Shown here in pieces: positions 47,360-55,998 of a stretch of 64,000 nt of DNA. The position numbers and the translations under genes are program-made. Numbering within the stretch: position 1 is the stretch's first letter; each line of letters opens with the position of its first letter. Below the pieces are notes generated by a model. The model saw only the letters and a program-made list of their open reading frames with translations, made no database searches and was not told the DNA's origin. The stretch is from Marinobacterium sp. xm-d-530 (GTDB lineage Bacteria > Pseudomonadota > Gammaproteobacteria > Pseudomonadales > Balneatricaceae): positions 124,001 through 188,000 of the forward strand of contig NZ_WBYM01000003.1 in NCBI RefSeq assembly GCF_013283365.1, read 5' to 3'.

Positions 47360-48496
47360 ATGTTTGATTACGAAACGCTTCGACTTGTTTGGTGGCTGTT
47401 GGTGGGTGTTCTACTGATTGGTTTTGCCATTGCAGACGGCATGGATTTGGGTACTGCTATGATGATCCCTGTATTGGGTAAAACGGACACTGAGCGCCGC
47501 GTCATCATCAATACCATCGGGCCTCACTGGGACGGTAACCAGGTGTGGTTAATCACTGCCGGTGGTGCCATCTTTGCCGCTTGGCCACTGGTTTACGCAA
47601 CAGCATTCTCTGGCTTCTACTGGGCCATGCTACTGGTACTGTTCGCACTATTCTTCCGTCCTGTCGGATTTGAGTACCGCTCTAAGAAGGACTCTGTCGC
47701 TTGGCGTCGCAACTGGGACTATGCACTGGCAGTGGGCTCGTTTGTTCCATCACTGGTCTTTGGTGTGGCATTCGGCAACCTATTCTTAGGCGTGCCCTTC
47801 TACTTTGACGAGTTTACCCGCCCAATCTACACCGGTTCTTTCTGGGCTCTGTTGAACCCATTCGCCATTGTCTGTGGCCTAGCCAGCGTGGTAATGCTTG
47901 CTCTGCAGGGTGCAACTTGGTTGCAGATGCGTGCCGGCGGTGAGGTTCAAGGCCGCGCTCAAACTATGGCAACTCTGCTAGGTCCGGTTCTAACGGTACT
48001 CTTAGCGGTTGCGGGTGCATGGTTGTACTACGGTATTCCTGGTTACGAAATCAGCTCTACTGTCGTGGGTGATGCTCCTTCTAACCCGTTGAGCAAAACC
48101 GTAACGACCACTGACAACTGGTTCGGTAACTACACCGATTACCCAATCCTTTGGACATTGGTAGCGGCATCTGTGGCACTCCCTCTGCTAACAAGCTTAA
48201 TGGCTAAAGCGGGTAAAAGTGGTTTTGCCTTTACGTTGAGCTCACTGGCGATCGCAGCGATCATTCTTATGACCGGTTTCACCCTATTCCCATTCGTGAT
48301 GCCTTCATCGACTGATCTAGCCAGCGCTCTAACGCTGTGGGATGCGACGTCGAGTGAACTGACACTTGAGATCATGTTCTGGGTGGCTCTGTTCTTTGTA
48401 CCGATCATTTTGGGTTACACCCTCTGGGGCTACTACAAAATGTGGCGTCGAATTGAACCTGAGTTCATCGAACAAAACAGCGTTTCAAACTACTAG
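47360..48496 (+). CDS. cydB: cytochrome bd ubiquinol oxidase subunit II
   Basis: 378 residues from the second ATG of an ATGATG pair; AAGGAG stands 7 nt before it but only 4 nt before the first, and family members begin [31 protein letters not shown] near 52-74 is the signature. Eight or nine membrane segments. Its first possible start overlaps the cydA stop. Confidence 0.96.
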   Translation: MFDYETLRLVWWLLVGVLLIGFAIADGMDLGTAMMIPVLGKTDTERRVIINTIGPHWDGNQVWLITAGGAIFAAWPLVYATAFSGFYWAMLLVLFALFFRPVGFEYRSKKDSVAWRRNWDYALAVGSFVPSLVFGVAFGNLFLGVPFYFDEFTRPIYTGSFWALLNPFAIVCGLASVVMLALQGATWLQMRAGGEVQGRAQTMATLLGPVLTVLLAVAGAWLYYGIPGYEISSTVVGDAPSNPLSKTVTTTDNWFGNYTDYPILWTLVAASVALPLLTSLMAKAGKSGFAFTLSSLAIAAIILMTGFTLFPFVMPSSTDLASALTLWDATSSELTLEIMFWVALFFVPIILGYTLWGYYKMWRRIEPEFIEQNSVSNY

Positions 48497-48508
48497 GAGA
48501 TTAAGAAG

Positions 48509-48613
48509 ATGTGGTATTTTGCTTGGATCCTTGGCGTACTCCTAGCCTGCAGCTTCGGCATCATCAACGCGATGTGGTTGGATGCTGAAGAGGAGCAGCG
48601 CGCAGACGATTAA
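48509..48613 (+). CDS. cydX: cytochrome bd small subunit CydX
   Basis: 34 residues, one membrane helix, starting MWYFAWILGVLLAC and ending in an acidic tail EEEQRADD. This matches the CydX/YbgT family, the small subunit that stabilises the heme d site. Twelve bp after cydB and before the operon terminator. Confidence 0.95.
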   Translation: MWYFAWILGVLLACSFGIINAMWLDAEEEQRADD

Positions 48614-48639
48614 TCTGTACGCTCTAGCTGTACGTAATC

Positions 48640-48665
48640 AAGGGGCTTTCGAGCCCCTTTTTTTG
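48640..48665 (+). terminator. rho-independent terminator of cydABX
   Basis: AAGGGGCT-TTCG-AGCCCCTT hairpin with a stable UUCG tetraloop followed by a run of T. It separates cydABX from cydD, which begins ten bases later. Confidence 0.92.
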
Positions 48666-48674
48666 TAAACCTTA

Positions 48675-50372
48675 GTGAGTGTTAAGTTGGCCAGACAACG
48701 AAAATCCAACCCGACCGCAATCCTCGATCAGCACCAGTTTGATCTGAAGGGTTCCATGCGCCTGTCGCTGCTATTGGGCGTGATTCAAACGCTTTGTACT
48801 ATTGGATTCGCCTACTGGGTCGCTCTGCTAATCGATCAGCTATTAACTCAGGGCAGCTTAGATCACAGCCCGCTTCTTTTGGTCGCTGCGGCCTTCCTCA
48901 TTCTTGCCGTTAAAGCGGCTGCATCACTCTGGCAATCGACTATCAATCTGCGCAACTCAGTCACCATCCGCGATCGCTTGCGAGAGCAGATTCTTAGCCT
49001 CAGTTTTAAAACTGGGATTTCGCTCTTCCCTGCTTTCAAGCCGGCACAACTGGCCAACCTGCTGACCAGTGAAGTCGACAAGCTCAAAGAGTATTACGCA
49101 GAGTTTAAGATTCAAAAGCAGATGGCTGTATGGACTCCCGTTTTGATTCTAATTGCCGCTAGCTTTGTGAACTGGTTAGTGCCGCTGATTTTGTTGCTGA
49201 CCACGCCTTTGATTCCGATCTTTATGATCATTGTCGGTAATAAAGCGGGGGAAGCGTCACGCAACAACTTAGAGCAGCTCAATCGGCTTGGCCATCTACT
49301 CGAAGATCGTCTTCGTAACGTCGATCTGCTTCAGCAAGAGAGAGCAGTCGATAGAGAGACCGAGGCGTTGCATCATCAATCGGATCAGTTCCGTATTAGC
49401 ACGATGAAAGTTCTGCGTTTGGCGTTTCTGTCCGGGACGCTCTTGGAGTTTTTTGCCGCGATCAGCGTGGCACTGGTCGCAGTCTATTTAGGACTCTTCT
49501 TTTTGGACAAATACTCTCTCGGTGCATGGGGAACAGACATCAGTTTTGCTGAAGGTGCCTTTCTATTGATGCTAGCGCCCGAATACTACTTACCCCTGCG
49601 TAAGATGGGCGCGCTATACCACGCAAAATCGAATGCTCGGGCTGTCGCCGAGCAAATTGAGCAACTCAAACAGGCCGCTGAACAGTCAAGGGTAGTTAGT
49701 GAACCTTCAAAAGCAGGCTCTTTTAAAGCATCGATAAAAATCGAAGGCCTAGTATCAGGTAGTGATCAAGCCATTCACAAACCTGTCTCTGTTGAGCTTA
49801 AAGCGGGTGAATCACTACTGATTGAAGCGCCTTCTGGCACAGGAAAAACGAGCTTACTCGATACCCTAGCAGGGCTTCGTCCCCCACTATCTGGATCCCT
49901 GTCTGCTGACGAAACAACAATCGAACCTTACAGCAACCCTCACTGGCAGCAGACCATTGGATACATAACCCAGCACCCAGAACTGATCTATGGATCGTTA
50001 AGGGAGAACCTCTGCTTAGGTAAGAGTTACTCTGATGATGACATTTGGGCTGCCCTAGGATCGGCTCAATTAGAAACCGTCGTTAAGCAACTTCCGCAGG
50101 GTTTGGACTACTTCATCACGGACTCTGGGCACTTTCTATCGGGAGGTCAGACACAACGTCTTTCGATTGCGCGAGCGCTTCTGCATCGACCTAAACTACT
50201 GCTTCTTGATGAACCTGTAGCGAACTTAGATGTTGATACCGCCGAATTGTTTATGAATGCTCTAAACCAGTATGTTGAACAGGGTGGCATGATCATCATG
50301 GCCAGTCACCGCACCAATCGCTTCAACTTCACGCAACGACTCACTTTAGCTAAAGCGGAGGTAGATGCATGA
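48675..50372 (+). CDS. cydD: heterodimeric ABC exporter subunit CydD
   Basis: 565 residues from a GTG start; the ribosome site is poor, so the start is uncertain by a few residues. Six membrane helices then an ATPase domain with Walker A PSGTGKTS near 391-398, signature LSGGQTQRLSIARALL near 491-506 and Walker B LLLLDEPVANLD. With CydC it exports glutathione/cysteine (or heme-related thiol) to the periplasm, needed to assemble cytochrome bd. Overlaps cydC by 4 bp. Confidence 0.92.
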   Translation: MSVKLARQRKSNPTAILDQHQFDLKGSMRLSLLLGVIQTLCTIGFAYWVALLIDQLLTQGSLDHSPLLLVAAAFLILAVKAAASLWQSTINLRNSVTIRDRLREQILSLSFKTGISLFPAFKPAQLANLLTSEVDKLKEYYAEFKIQKQMAVWTPVLILIAASFVNWLVPLILLLTTPLIPIFMIIVGNKAGEASRNNLEQLNRLGHLLEDRLRNVDLLQQERAVDRETEALHHQSDQFRISTMKVLRLAFLSGTLLEFFAAISVALVAVYLGLFFLDKYSLGAWGTDISFAEGAFLLMLAPEYYLPLRKMGALYHAKSNARAVAEQIEQLKQAAEQSRVVSEPSKAGSFKASIKIEGLVSGSDQAIHKPVSVELKAGESLLIEAPSGTGKTSLLDTLAGLRPPLSGSLSADETTIEPYSNPHWQQTIGYITQHPELIYGSLRENLCLGKSYSDDDIWAALGSAQLETVVKQLPQGLDYFITDSGHFLSGGQTQRLSIARALLHRPKLLLLDEPVANLDVDTAELFMNALNQYVEQGGMIIMASHRTNRFNFTQRLTLAKAEVDA

Positions 50373-51979
50373 ATCGACACTACTGGTCTCTACTGCTAGC
50401 AGAGCGAGGCGTCTTTCTACTCGGCTTAACCCTATCCATTGTCACTGCATTTGCCGGCATCGCTCTACTGGCTGTATCAGGCTGGTTCATCAGTGCAGCG
50501 GCTTTAGCCGGTGTGACGGCAGCCGCCGCTCATGCATTTAACTTTTTCACCCCCGGCGCCATCGTTCGTGGTCTCTCCATTGCCCGCACAGCTGGTCGCT
50601 ACGGGGAGCGATTGGCCAATCACGAAGCAACCTTTAGGCTCATATCGACACTAAGACGAGATATCTTCTCTCGATTAGCCAACAGCCAAAACATCAGCGC
50701 ACGGATGAATCGACACGACAGTGCGAGTCAGATGCTGCAGGATATTCAAAACATTGAAGGGATCCATCTGCATTCGCTCGTGCCTGCCATTACCGCTCTC
50801 TTTTCAGCGCTTGGGTTTATTCTGGTTACGGCTCTGTTTCTACCCGGTCTAGCGATAGCTAGCCTGCCATTAATTCTATTAGCTTTGATCGGAATTCCTT
50901 GGCTCTATGCTAAAGCGGTTCTGGAGCCCGAGTCTGAGCTGCATCTGAGTCGAAATGCACTCTGGTCACGCGCCAGCGGTATCTTCTCAAGCTTGCGCCT
51001 GCTCACCCTGTCGCAGCAGCTTGAACATGAGGGCAATAGGTTGCGCCAGCAGAGCCGACAGTCGGATCTATTCGAACTCCAAGCCCTAAAGCGCCAGCAA
51101 CTCATCAACCTTCTATCGCAATTGATTAATTTATCTTTGGTCGGCTTAACACTGCTCATGGCTCTGCAGGCCTATCTCACGGGTGAACTGGCCGGCGCAT
51201 TAATCTTTATGTTGCTGCTGTTATCTCTCGGAACCATTGAGGTCTTTGCCGCTGCAAATGGAGCCATCTCGCACCTTCTGTTAGGCCAACGCGCTTTAAG
51301 TCGCTTAGGCAAAAGTAGTAAAAATCAGCAAAACTTCGAAGAAAAACGCACTATATGCATAGAAAAGCCCTATTTTGGTATCTCAATCAAAGAGCTCTCA
51401 TACGCTTATGAGGGGAGTGCACAGAGCGTCTTCGAAGCGCGATCTGTTGAGTTTAATCAGCTAGGTTTAAACTGGATTGCCGGACAGAGTGGCCGCGGTA
51501 AAACCACACTACTTCGATTAATTGCTGGCGAACTTGAGCTACAGCAGGGCAGCCTGATCGTTGAAGGTACCGCCTTATCTCAAATCGCTTATCTACCTCA
51601 ACGAGTACAGATTGTTCGCTCTACACTGCGTCACAACCTAGACTTCACTGGCCAACGAAGCGACGAAGAGATTATCAGTGCACTGCAAACAGTAGAGCTA
51701 GGCGAATGGGTCGAATCACTACCCAAGCAACTCGACACTTGGATTGGTCCTGGTGAATGGGAGCCATCTGGCGGTGAGTTAAAACGCATTGGTTTGGCGC
51801 GTCTGCTTCTGAAACAGGCTGACATCCTGCTGTTAGATGAGCCCTTCGCTGGAATGGATGCTGAGCTTCAATCCACCATCGTCAATTCGCTACGAGATCT
51901 TTGGCAACATAAGCTGGTTATTCTGGTGTCACATGATCTTGAGCAACGAGCTTCGCAGGACGCCTTACACCAGCTGTAG
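50369..51979 (+). CDS. cydC: heterodimeric ABC exporter subunit CydC
   Basis: 536 residues. SGWFISAAALAG near 36-47 and TPGAIVRGLSIARTAGRYGER near 67-87 are CydC-specific membrane-domain motifs. Walker A GQSGRGKTT near 370-378; the ABC signature is PSGGELKRIGLARLLL, with Pro for the usual Leu; Walker B ILLLDEPFAGMD. ATG overlaps the cydD stop (ATGA), so the two are coupled. Confidence 0.92.
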   Translation: MNRHYWSLLLAERGVFLLGLTLSIVTAFAGIALLAVSGWFISAAALAGVTAAAAHAFNFFTPGAIVRGLSIARTAGRYGERLANHEATFRLISTLRRDIFSRLANSQNISARMNRHDSASQMLQDIQNIEGIHLHSLVPAITALFSALGFILVTALFLPGLAIASLPLILLALIGIPWLYAKAVLEPESELHLSRNALWSRASGIFSSLRLLTLSQQLEHEGNRLRQQSRQSDLFELQALKRQQLINLLSQLINLSLVGLTLLMALQAYLTGELAGALIFMLLLLSLGTIEVFAAANGAISHLLLGQRALSRLGKSSKNQQNFEEKRTICIEKPYFGISIKELSYAYEGSAQSVFEARSVEFNQLGLNWIAGQSGRGKTTLLRLIAGELELQQGSLIVEGTALSQIAYLPQRVQIVRSTLRHNLDFTGQRSDEEIISALQTVELGEWVESLPKQLDTWIGPGEWEPSGGELKRIGLARLLLKQADILLLDEPFAGMDAELQSTIVNSLRDLWQHKLVILVSHDLEQRASQDALHQL

Positions 51980-51991
51980 AGAGACATTGTT

Positions 51992-53044
51992 ATGAAAACC
52001 CCTATTACACTCCTCACAGGCTTTTTAGGCAGTGGAAAAACCACACTACTGAATTACTTAATTAATCAGCCTGAACTATCAGATACTCTGGTTATCATTA
52101 ATGAGTTTGGTGAAATCGCCTTGGATCATCTGTTGGTGGCTGAGAGCAACGAGAATGTCTTGATGGAGATGGACAGCGGGTGCATGTGTTGCACCGTGCG
52201 GGGTGATCTGGTCAACACGCTTCACGAAGTAACCGCACAAATTTCAGAGCCTGAGGGTCGACAATTCAAGCGCATCATCATTGAGACAACTGGGTTGGCA
52301 GACCCTGCTCCCATCATTCACACTCTGATGACCGATCGCTGGATTGCTGAAGCCTATCAATTAGATGGTGTTGTCACGACGGTCGATCTGGCTACGGGGT
52401 CACACACCTTAGATCAGCATAAAGAGTCCGTAAAACAGGCTGCTTTGGCAGACCTGCTGCTACTCACCAAAGGGGATATGACCGATAAAGTGGCAAAAGA
52501 GGCGTTAATCAGCCGACTTACCCAAATCAATCCCAGTGCGCGTAAGCTTGAGGTGGCCAGCGGTAAAGCAGACCCTAATCAGCTGCTCAACCTAGGATTG
52601 TTCACTACTGAGGGCAAACTAACCGATGTAGAGGCCTGGTTAAAAGAGGAGGCTTATTCTGAACAACATGATCACCACCATGACCATGATTGCCATCAGC
52701 ATGGCTGCGATCATGATCATGCCAAACGTCATGGTGACAACATCGAATCCTTCTGCCTGACCGTTGAAAAGCCGATTAGCAAAGAAGCGCTTCAAGATTG
52801 GATGCAGTTATTAATGAGTCTAGTCGGCAGCAACATCCTACGTATCAAAGGCCTACTAAATATTGAAGGCGTTGCAGAACCCCTAGTCATTCATGGGGTA
52901 CAGCAACTGTTTCACCCACCCGTTCCTCTACCAGCCTGGCCAAACGATGATCAGCGAACACGATTAGTGTTTATCACGCAAAACGTCAGCAAAGAGTTTA
53001 TCGAGAACACGTTTAAGGAGCTGATTGATATTGCGGAGCCGTAA
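51992..53044 (+). CDS. CobW/COG0523-family GTPase metallochaperone
   Basis: 350 residues. GTPase P-loop GFLGSGKT at 10-17, metal motif Cys64-Met-Cys66-Cys67, a histidine-rich stretch near 222-248 (over ten His), and a CobW C-terminal domain. Members deliver zinc or another metal to client proteins; the His tract argues for zinc or nickel storage. It follows cydC by 12 bp and so may be cotranscribed. Client unknown. Confidence 0.85.
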   Translation: MKTPITLLTGFLGSGKTTLLNYLINQPELSDTLVIINEFGEIALDHLLVAESNENVLMEMDSGCMCCTVRGDLVNTLHEVTAQISEPEGRQFKRIIIETTGLADPAPIIHTLMTDRWIAEAYQLDGVVTTVDLATGSHTLDQHKESVKQAALADLLLLTKGDMTDKVAKEALISRLTQINPSARKLEVASGKADPNQLLNLGLFTTEGKLTDVEAWLKEEAYSEQHDHHHDHDCHQHGCDHDHAKRHGDNIESFCLTVEKPISKEALQDWMQLLMSLVGSNILRIKGLLNIEGVAEPLVIHGVQQLFHPPVPLPAWPNDDQRTRLVFITQNVSKEFIENTFKELIDIAEP

Positions 53045-53047
53045 AGT

Positions 53048-53085
53048 AAAAACCCCATGAAATAACGACATTTCATGGGGTTTTT
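53048..53085. terminator. bidirectional terminator between CobW gene and the polytopic membrane gene
   Basis: AAAAACCCCATGAAAT / ATTTCATGGGGTTTTT, a perfect 16-bp stem with 6-nt loop and A/T tracts on both sides, between convergent genes. Confidence 0.9.
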
Positions 53086-53122
53086 CAGTTAATCGCGACC
53101 TCTTCGAGATCGCTCCTACTGT

Positions 53123-54334
53123 TTATACTGCAGGTTCTACCACTAACTCTGGGTGGCGAAGCATGTTGTTTGTAAGGCGGACAATCGCATAAATCGTCGC
53201 GGCCTGAATCAAGAACATAACCCCGATACCCAACCAGTAGACTAAGCCAAACTTAGCGACAATGCCGTTGCCGACAATCGCAACGTGCCACCAGAAAAGG
53301 TTCAGCACAAAGAAGGCAACACCTGGGCAGACCAGACCAAAGGCAACTGGGCTGTGCTCACCTCCGTGCAGATACTTGTCTAGGTAACCATTCAACTTCA
53401 TGACACGGTACCCAACCATCAAGATCACGGCTTGCAGGGCAACCATCAACGTCATCATTTGGAAGTTATCGCCAGCATCCAATGCACCACCGGTTAGGTG
53501 AGCAATGCCATGTTCCATACGTAACCACTCAATACCGAGCAGTGTCACAATCGGTACCAACATCCAAAGACTTGGCGTCGCTTGCTCTTGTAGACCATGC
53601 TGCATCATCGCATTGACGCCCGACACCAACACAACCAGAACAACCAACACTGCGGCGATTAAGAACAGGTAAGAGAACACCGCGGCAATTGTAATAACAG
53701 CGGGAATGTGTGACATCGCTGCAGGCGCCGCAAAGCCGACCGATAGCATCGAAAAGGTAAAGGCCGCCATCAAAGGTGAAAGGTGGTTGTGCTCTTCACT
53801 GCGGTAACCCCCCTGCGTCAACATGCGACCCAAGTAACGTCCGTACATTTTTAGCGCGTAGTAACCGATGATCAAAAAGGCGATCAGCGCGCCGGGGAAC
53901 ATCCACTCAATAATCGTCCATAGACCCGGAACAAATAGCGCACCCGATACAAACATCACGTTCACTGTCATGGAGAAGGTCAGAGGCAAGGCCATCATTT
54001 GAACTTCAGCGGGTGAGTTCAAAATCTTCTCGTGGGCGTCAGTGCCTTTAACTGCGTTGTATTCGCGGATATTCCAAACCAACAGCGCAATGTGCAACAA
54101 GCCAAAAATAACGACACCGGCAATAGCAAAAACGATAATCAATGGCATTGGAATACCACTGGCAATGTCAGCACTCCAGGCACTCGTCCAGTGGTCCCAA
54201 GTTGGCATAGGGTAACCCTTATGCGGAACCATCCACATTAGGTACATAAAAAATGCCACTGACATACCGCCAGCGCCAAGTGCAGCTAAGAAAAAGCTAG
54301 GATGCCAAGGCTGAGTTGAGTCTCTTCTGAACAT
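53123..54334 (-). CDS. polytopic membrane protein of the sulfur/cytochrome locus (TsoY-like?)
   Basis: 403 residues, about ten membrane segments, ribosome site GGAG seven bases before the ATG. The start WHPSFFLAALGAGGMSVAFF and the late VCPGVAFFVLNLFWWH segment (one Cys near 334) stand out; no heme-binding CxxCH is present. From memory it resembles the 'TsoY family (seleno)protein' group, or more generally SLAC1/TehA-type ten-helix proteins; neither is verified. It is transcribed away from the cytochrome operon at 54593 with 258 bp between the starts, across shared palindromes, so joint regulation is likely. Function not known; an anion or sulfur-compound channel is only a guess. Confidence 0.55.
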   Translation of the reverse strand: MFRRDSTQPWHPSFFLAALGAGGMSVAFFMYLMWMVPHKGYPMPTWDHWTSAWSADIASGIPMPLIIVFAIAGVVIFGLLHIALLVWNIREYNAVKGTDAHEKILNSPAEVQMMALPLTFSMTVNVMFVSGALFVPGLWTIIEWMFPGALIAFLIIGYYALKMYGRYLGRMLTQGGYRSEEHNHLSPLMAAFTFSMLSVGFAAPAAMSHIPAVITIAAVFSYLFLIAAVLVVLVVLVSGVNAMMQHGLQEQATPSLWMLVPIVTLLGIEWLRMEHGIAHLTGGALDAGDNFQMMTLMVALQAVILMVGYRVMKLNGYLDKYLHGGEHSPVAFGLVCPGVAFFVLNLFWWHVAIVGNGIVAKFGLVYWLGIGVMFLIQAATIYAIVRLTNNMLRHPELVVEPAV

Positions 54335-54365
54335 GGGAGATCTCCTAATTAGTTAAACCATAATG

Positions 54366-54383
54366 TATTAGACTTTTCTAATA
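54366..54383. promoter_or_regulatory. palindromic operator candidate 1 in the divergent promoter region
   Basis: TATTAGA-CTTT-TCTAATA is a perfect 7+4+7 inverted repeat, 32 bp upstream of the minus-strand gene. Its TCTAATA half recurs at 54411-54417 inside candidate 2. AT-rich palindromes of this size are typical of ArsR-type or similar dimeric repressors; the binder is unknown. Confidence 0.55.
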
Positions 54384-54407
54384 TATTAACAAATCATTAA
54401 ATTAGCA

Positions 54408-54424
54408 ATATCTAATATAGATAT
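54408..54424. promoter_or_regulatory. palindromic operator candidate 2 in the divergent promoter region
   Basis: ATATCTA-ATA-TAGATAT is a perfect 7+3+7 inverted repeat sharing TCTAATA with candidate 1, with 24 bp between them. Two related sites in one divergent promoter suggest cooperative control of both directions. Confidence 0.5.
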
Positions 54425-54437
54425 TAATCATCCCCTT

Positions 54438-54451
54438 TTGATTTATCGCAA
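54438..54451. promoter_or_regulatory. FNR-like half-conserved box
   Basis: TTGAT-TTAT-CGCAA: the left half equals the FNR/Anr half-site, the right half matches three of five positions. The operon itself encodes an FNR-like regulator with the ETISR recognition helix, so autoregulation through this site is possible. Confidence 0.4.
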
Positions 54452-54592
54452 AAGCCTATAAATCCGGTTGCGGATTCTCAATGCGACGATCACTGCATGA
54501 ATAGATACTGCTCGCCAAGCTGGTCGAGATGACTCGACCATTGAGCGGGGAGGTACTCCCCAAAACGTATCGTCTTCAAGGGGAATTATTCA

Positions 54593-55987
54593 ATGGAGAT
54601 GCTAGGACTCTATCCAGTCTGGTTTGAGCCGACACTCGGTTCAGGTTGGATCATCGGTATCATTGCGACCATACACGTTCTGTTTTCACACACATCTGTG
54701 GGTGCAGCACTGGTCTTCTCTTACCTTGCGGTGGTCGCTTACCGTAAGAACCGCCCAGAGCTTCTCGACTACATTCGTCGTTACGGCCTGTTTCTTTTGG
54801 TCTTCTCTTATGTCTTAGGTTCGATTACCGGACCAGGCATCTGGTTCTCAACTACGGTCGGCAGTCCGCGTGGTATCTCTGCACTGATTCATAGCTTTGT
54901 CTGGAAGTGGGCAACCGAGTGGGTCTTCTTTGTCATCGAGGTCATCGGTGTCTACATGATCGTCTACTTGGTGAATAAGGTGGATCAGAAAACACACCTG
55001 CGCATCAGTATCATCTTTGGCCTAGCCTCTTACACCACCATGCTAATCATTATCGGTATTCTGTCGTTCATGCTGATGCCTGGTAATGAAAACTGGTACA
55101 CCGAAGGCGGTTACTTGAACGGTTTCTATGGCGCCAACACCTTTGCGCAATTGGCTATGCGAACGGCGTTTATGTTCACCATGACAGCGGTAGTCGGAGG
55201 CATTGTTGCCTCTTCAATTAAAGATATCGATTTCCGCAAAGAGATGGTTCGTCGTCTGGCGATTCTAGGTTTGGTTGCGACTGCAGCCGGTCTTGGTCTA
55301 TTCAAATGGTACCTATCAACGATTCCAGCGACCGCTGAATTGGTGATGGAGAATCGTCTACCGGAGTACTTCACACCCGCTCTAATCTCTGTAATGGGCG
55401 GCATCATGGCCTACTTCGCAGCCACTCTGGCCGCACCAAAGCTGCTAAAACCAGCCATTGCGGGCGTCATGACGGTCGTCATTTTGGTGTTCGGACTTTG
55501 GCCAGAAGAGGTTGCGCGTGAGTCGATTCGTAAGCCTTATGTTGCAGGTGGATACGTCTACTCTAACCAGGTTATTGGTCGTGATGTTCCGGGGCTTGGT
55601 ATTCACAGTGAGATCCCGACCATTGAAGAGCATGGCTTCACTAACGCTCTAATCTTCCTTCCCGAAGAGCTTCGCACGGTGACTGATTCTAATAAAGAGG
55701 CGGTTGGTCAAGCTCTGGCGTTGAACACCTGTTCAAACTGTCACTCACTGACCGATACAGGGATTCGCCCACTGGCAAATTACTTTGGTGACGACTCAAG
55801 CGAGTCGGATATTGCGGCCTACCTAAGAGCTGCACTGTCGAGTGGTACAACGCTCTACATGCCACAAATTCCACTTCAACAAGATGAAGCAGTGGCCTTG
55901 GCTAGCTTTATTCGTCAGTTGAAAGATCAATCTATTGCTGTCGCGGCTGATCAGGGTAATCCGATCACTGTGTCTCAGTCTCACTAA
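54593..55987 (+). CDS. CydA-superfamily membrane subunit fused to a C-terminal cytochrome c domain
   Basis: 464 residues. About eight to nine membrane segments (1-305) are followed by a c-type heme domain (about 365-450) with Cys380-Ser-Asn-Cys383-His384 and a likely axial Met424. The first membrane helix, IHVLFSHTSVGAAL (His28, His33), aligns with the CydA heme-ligand helix [11 protein letters not shown]; acidic Glu109 and Glu116 in WKWATEWVFFVIEVIG correspond in place to the CydA glutamates near heme d/b595. The CydA b558 histidine (VHT) is not found at its equivalent place (MRT, 189-191). The Q-loop signature of CydA is absent. I infer a bd-superfamily oxidoreductase fed by cytochrome c rather than quinol, as in the OR-C families described for this superfamily. 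Ribosome site AGGGGA eight bases before ATG. Confidence 0.75.
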   Translation: MEMLGLYPVWFEPTLGSGWIIGIIATIHVLFSHTSVGAALVFSYLAVVAYRKNRPELLDYIRRYGLFLLVFSYVLGSITGPGIWFSTTVGSPRGISALIHSFVWKWATEWVFFVIEVIGVYMIVYLVNKVDQKTHLRISIIFGLASYTTMLIIIGILSFMLMPGNENWYTEGGYLNGFYGANTFAQLAMRTAFMFTMTAVVGGIVASSIKDIDFRKEMVRRLAILGLVATAAGLGLFKWYLSTIPATAELVMENRLPEYFTPALISVMGGIMAYFAATLAAPKLLKPAIAGVMTVVILVFGLWPEEVARESIRKPYVAGGYVYSNQVIGRDVPGLGIHSEIPTIEEHGFTNALIFLPEELRTVTDSNKEAVGQALALNTCSNCHSLTDTGIRPLANYFGDDSSESDIAAYLRAALSSGTTLYMPQIPLQQDEAVALASFIRQLKDQSIAVAADQGNPITVSQSH

Positions 55988-55998
55988 GGAGTATCACG

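Noticed and set aside
52662-52736. Short CATGA/ATCATG-like repeats in the CobW gene as a DNA repeat
   Set aside because: They encode the histidine-aspartate-rich metal-binding tract and are explained by codon repetition.
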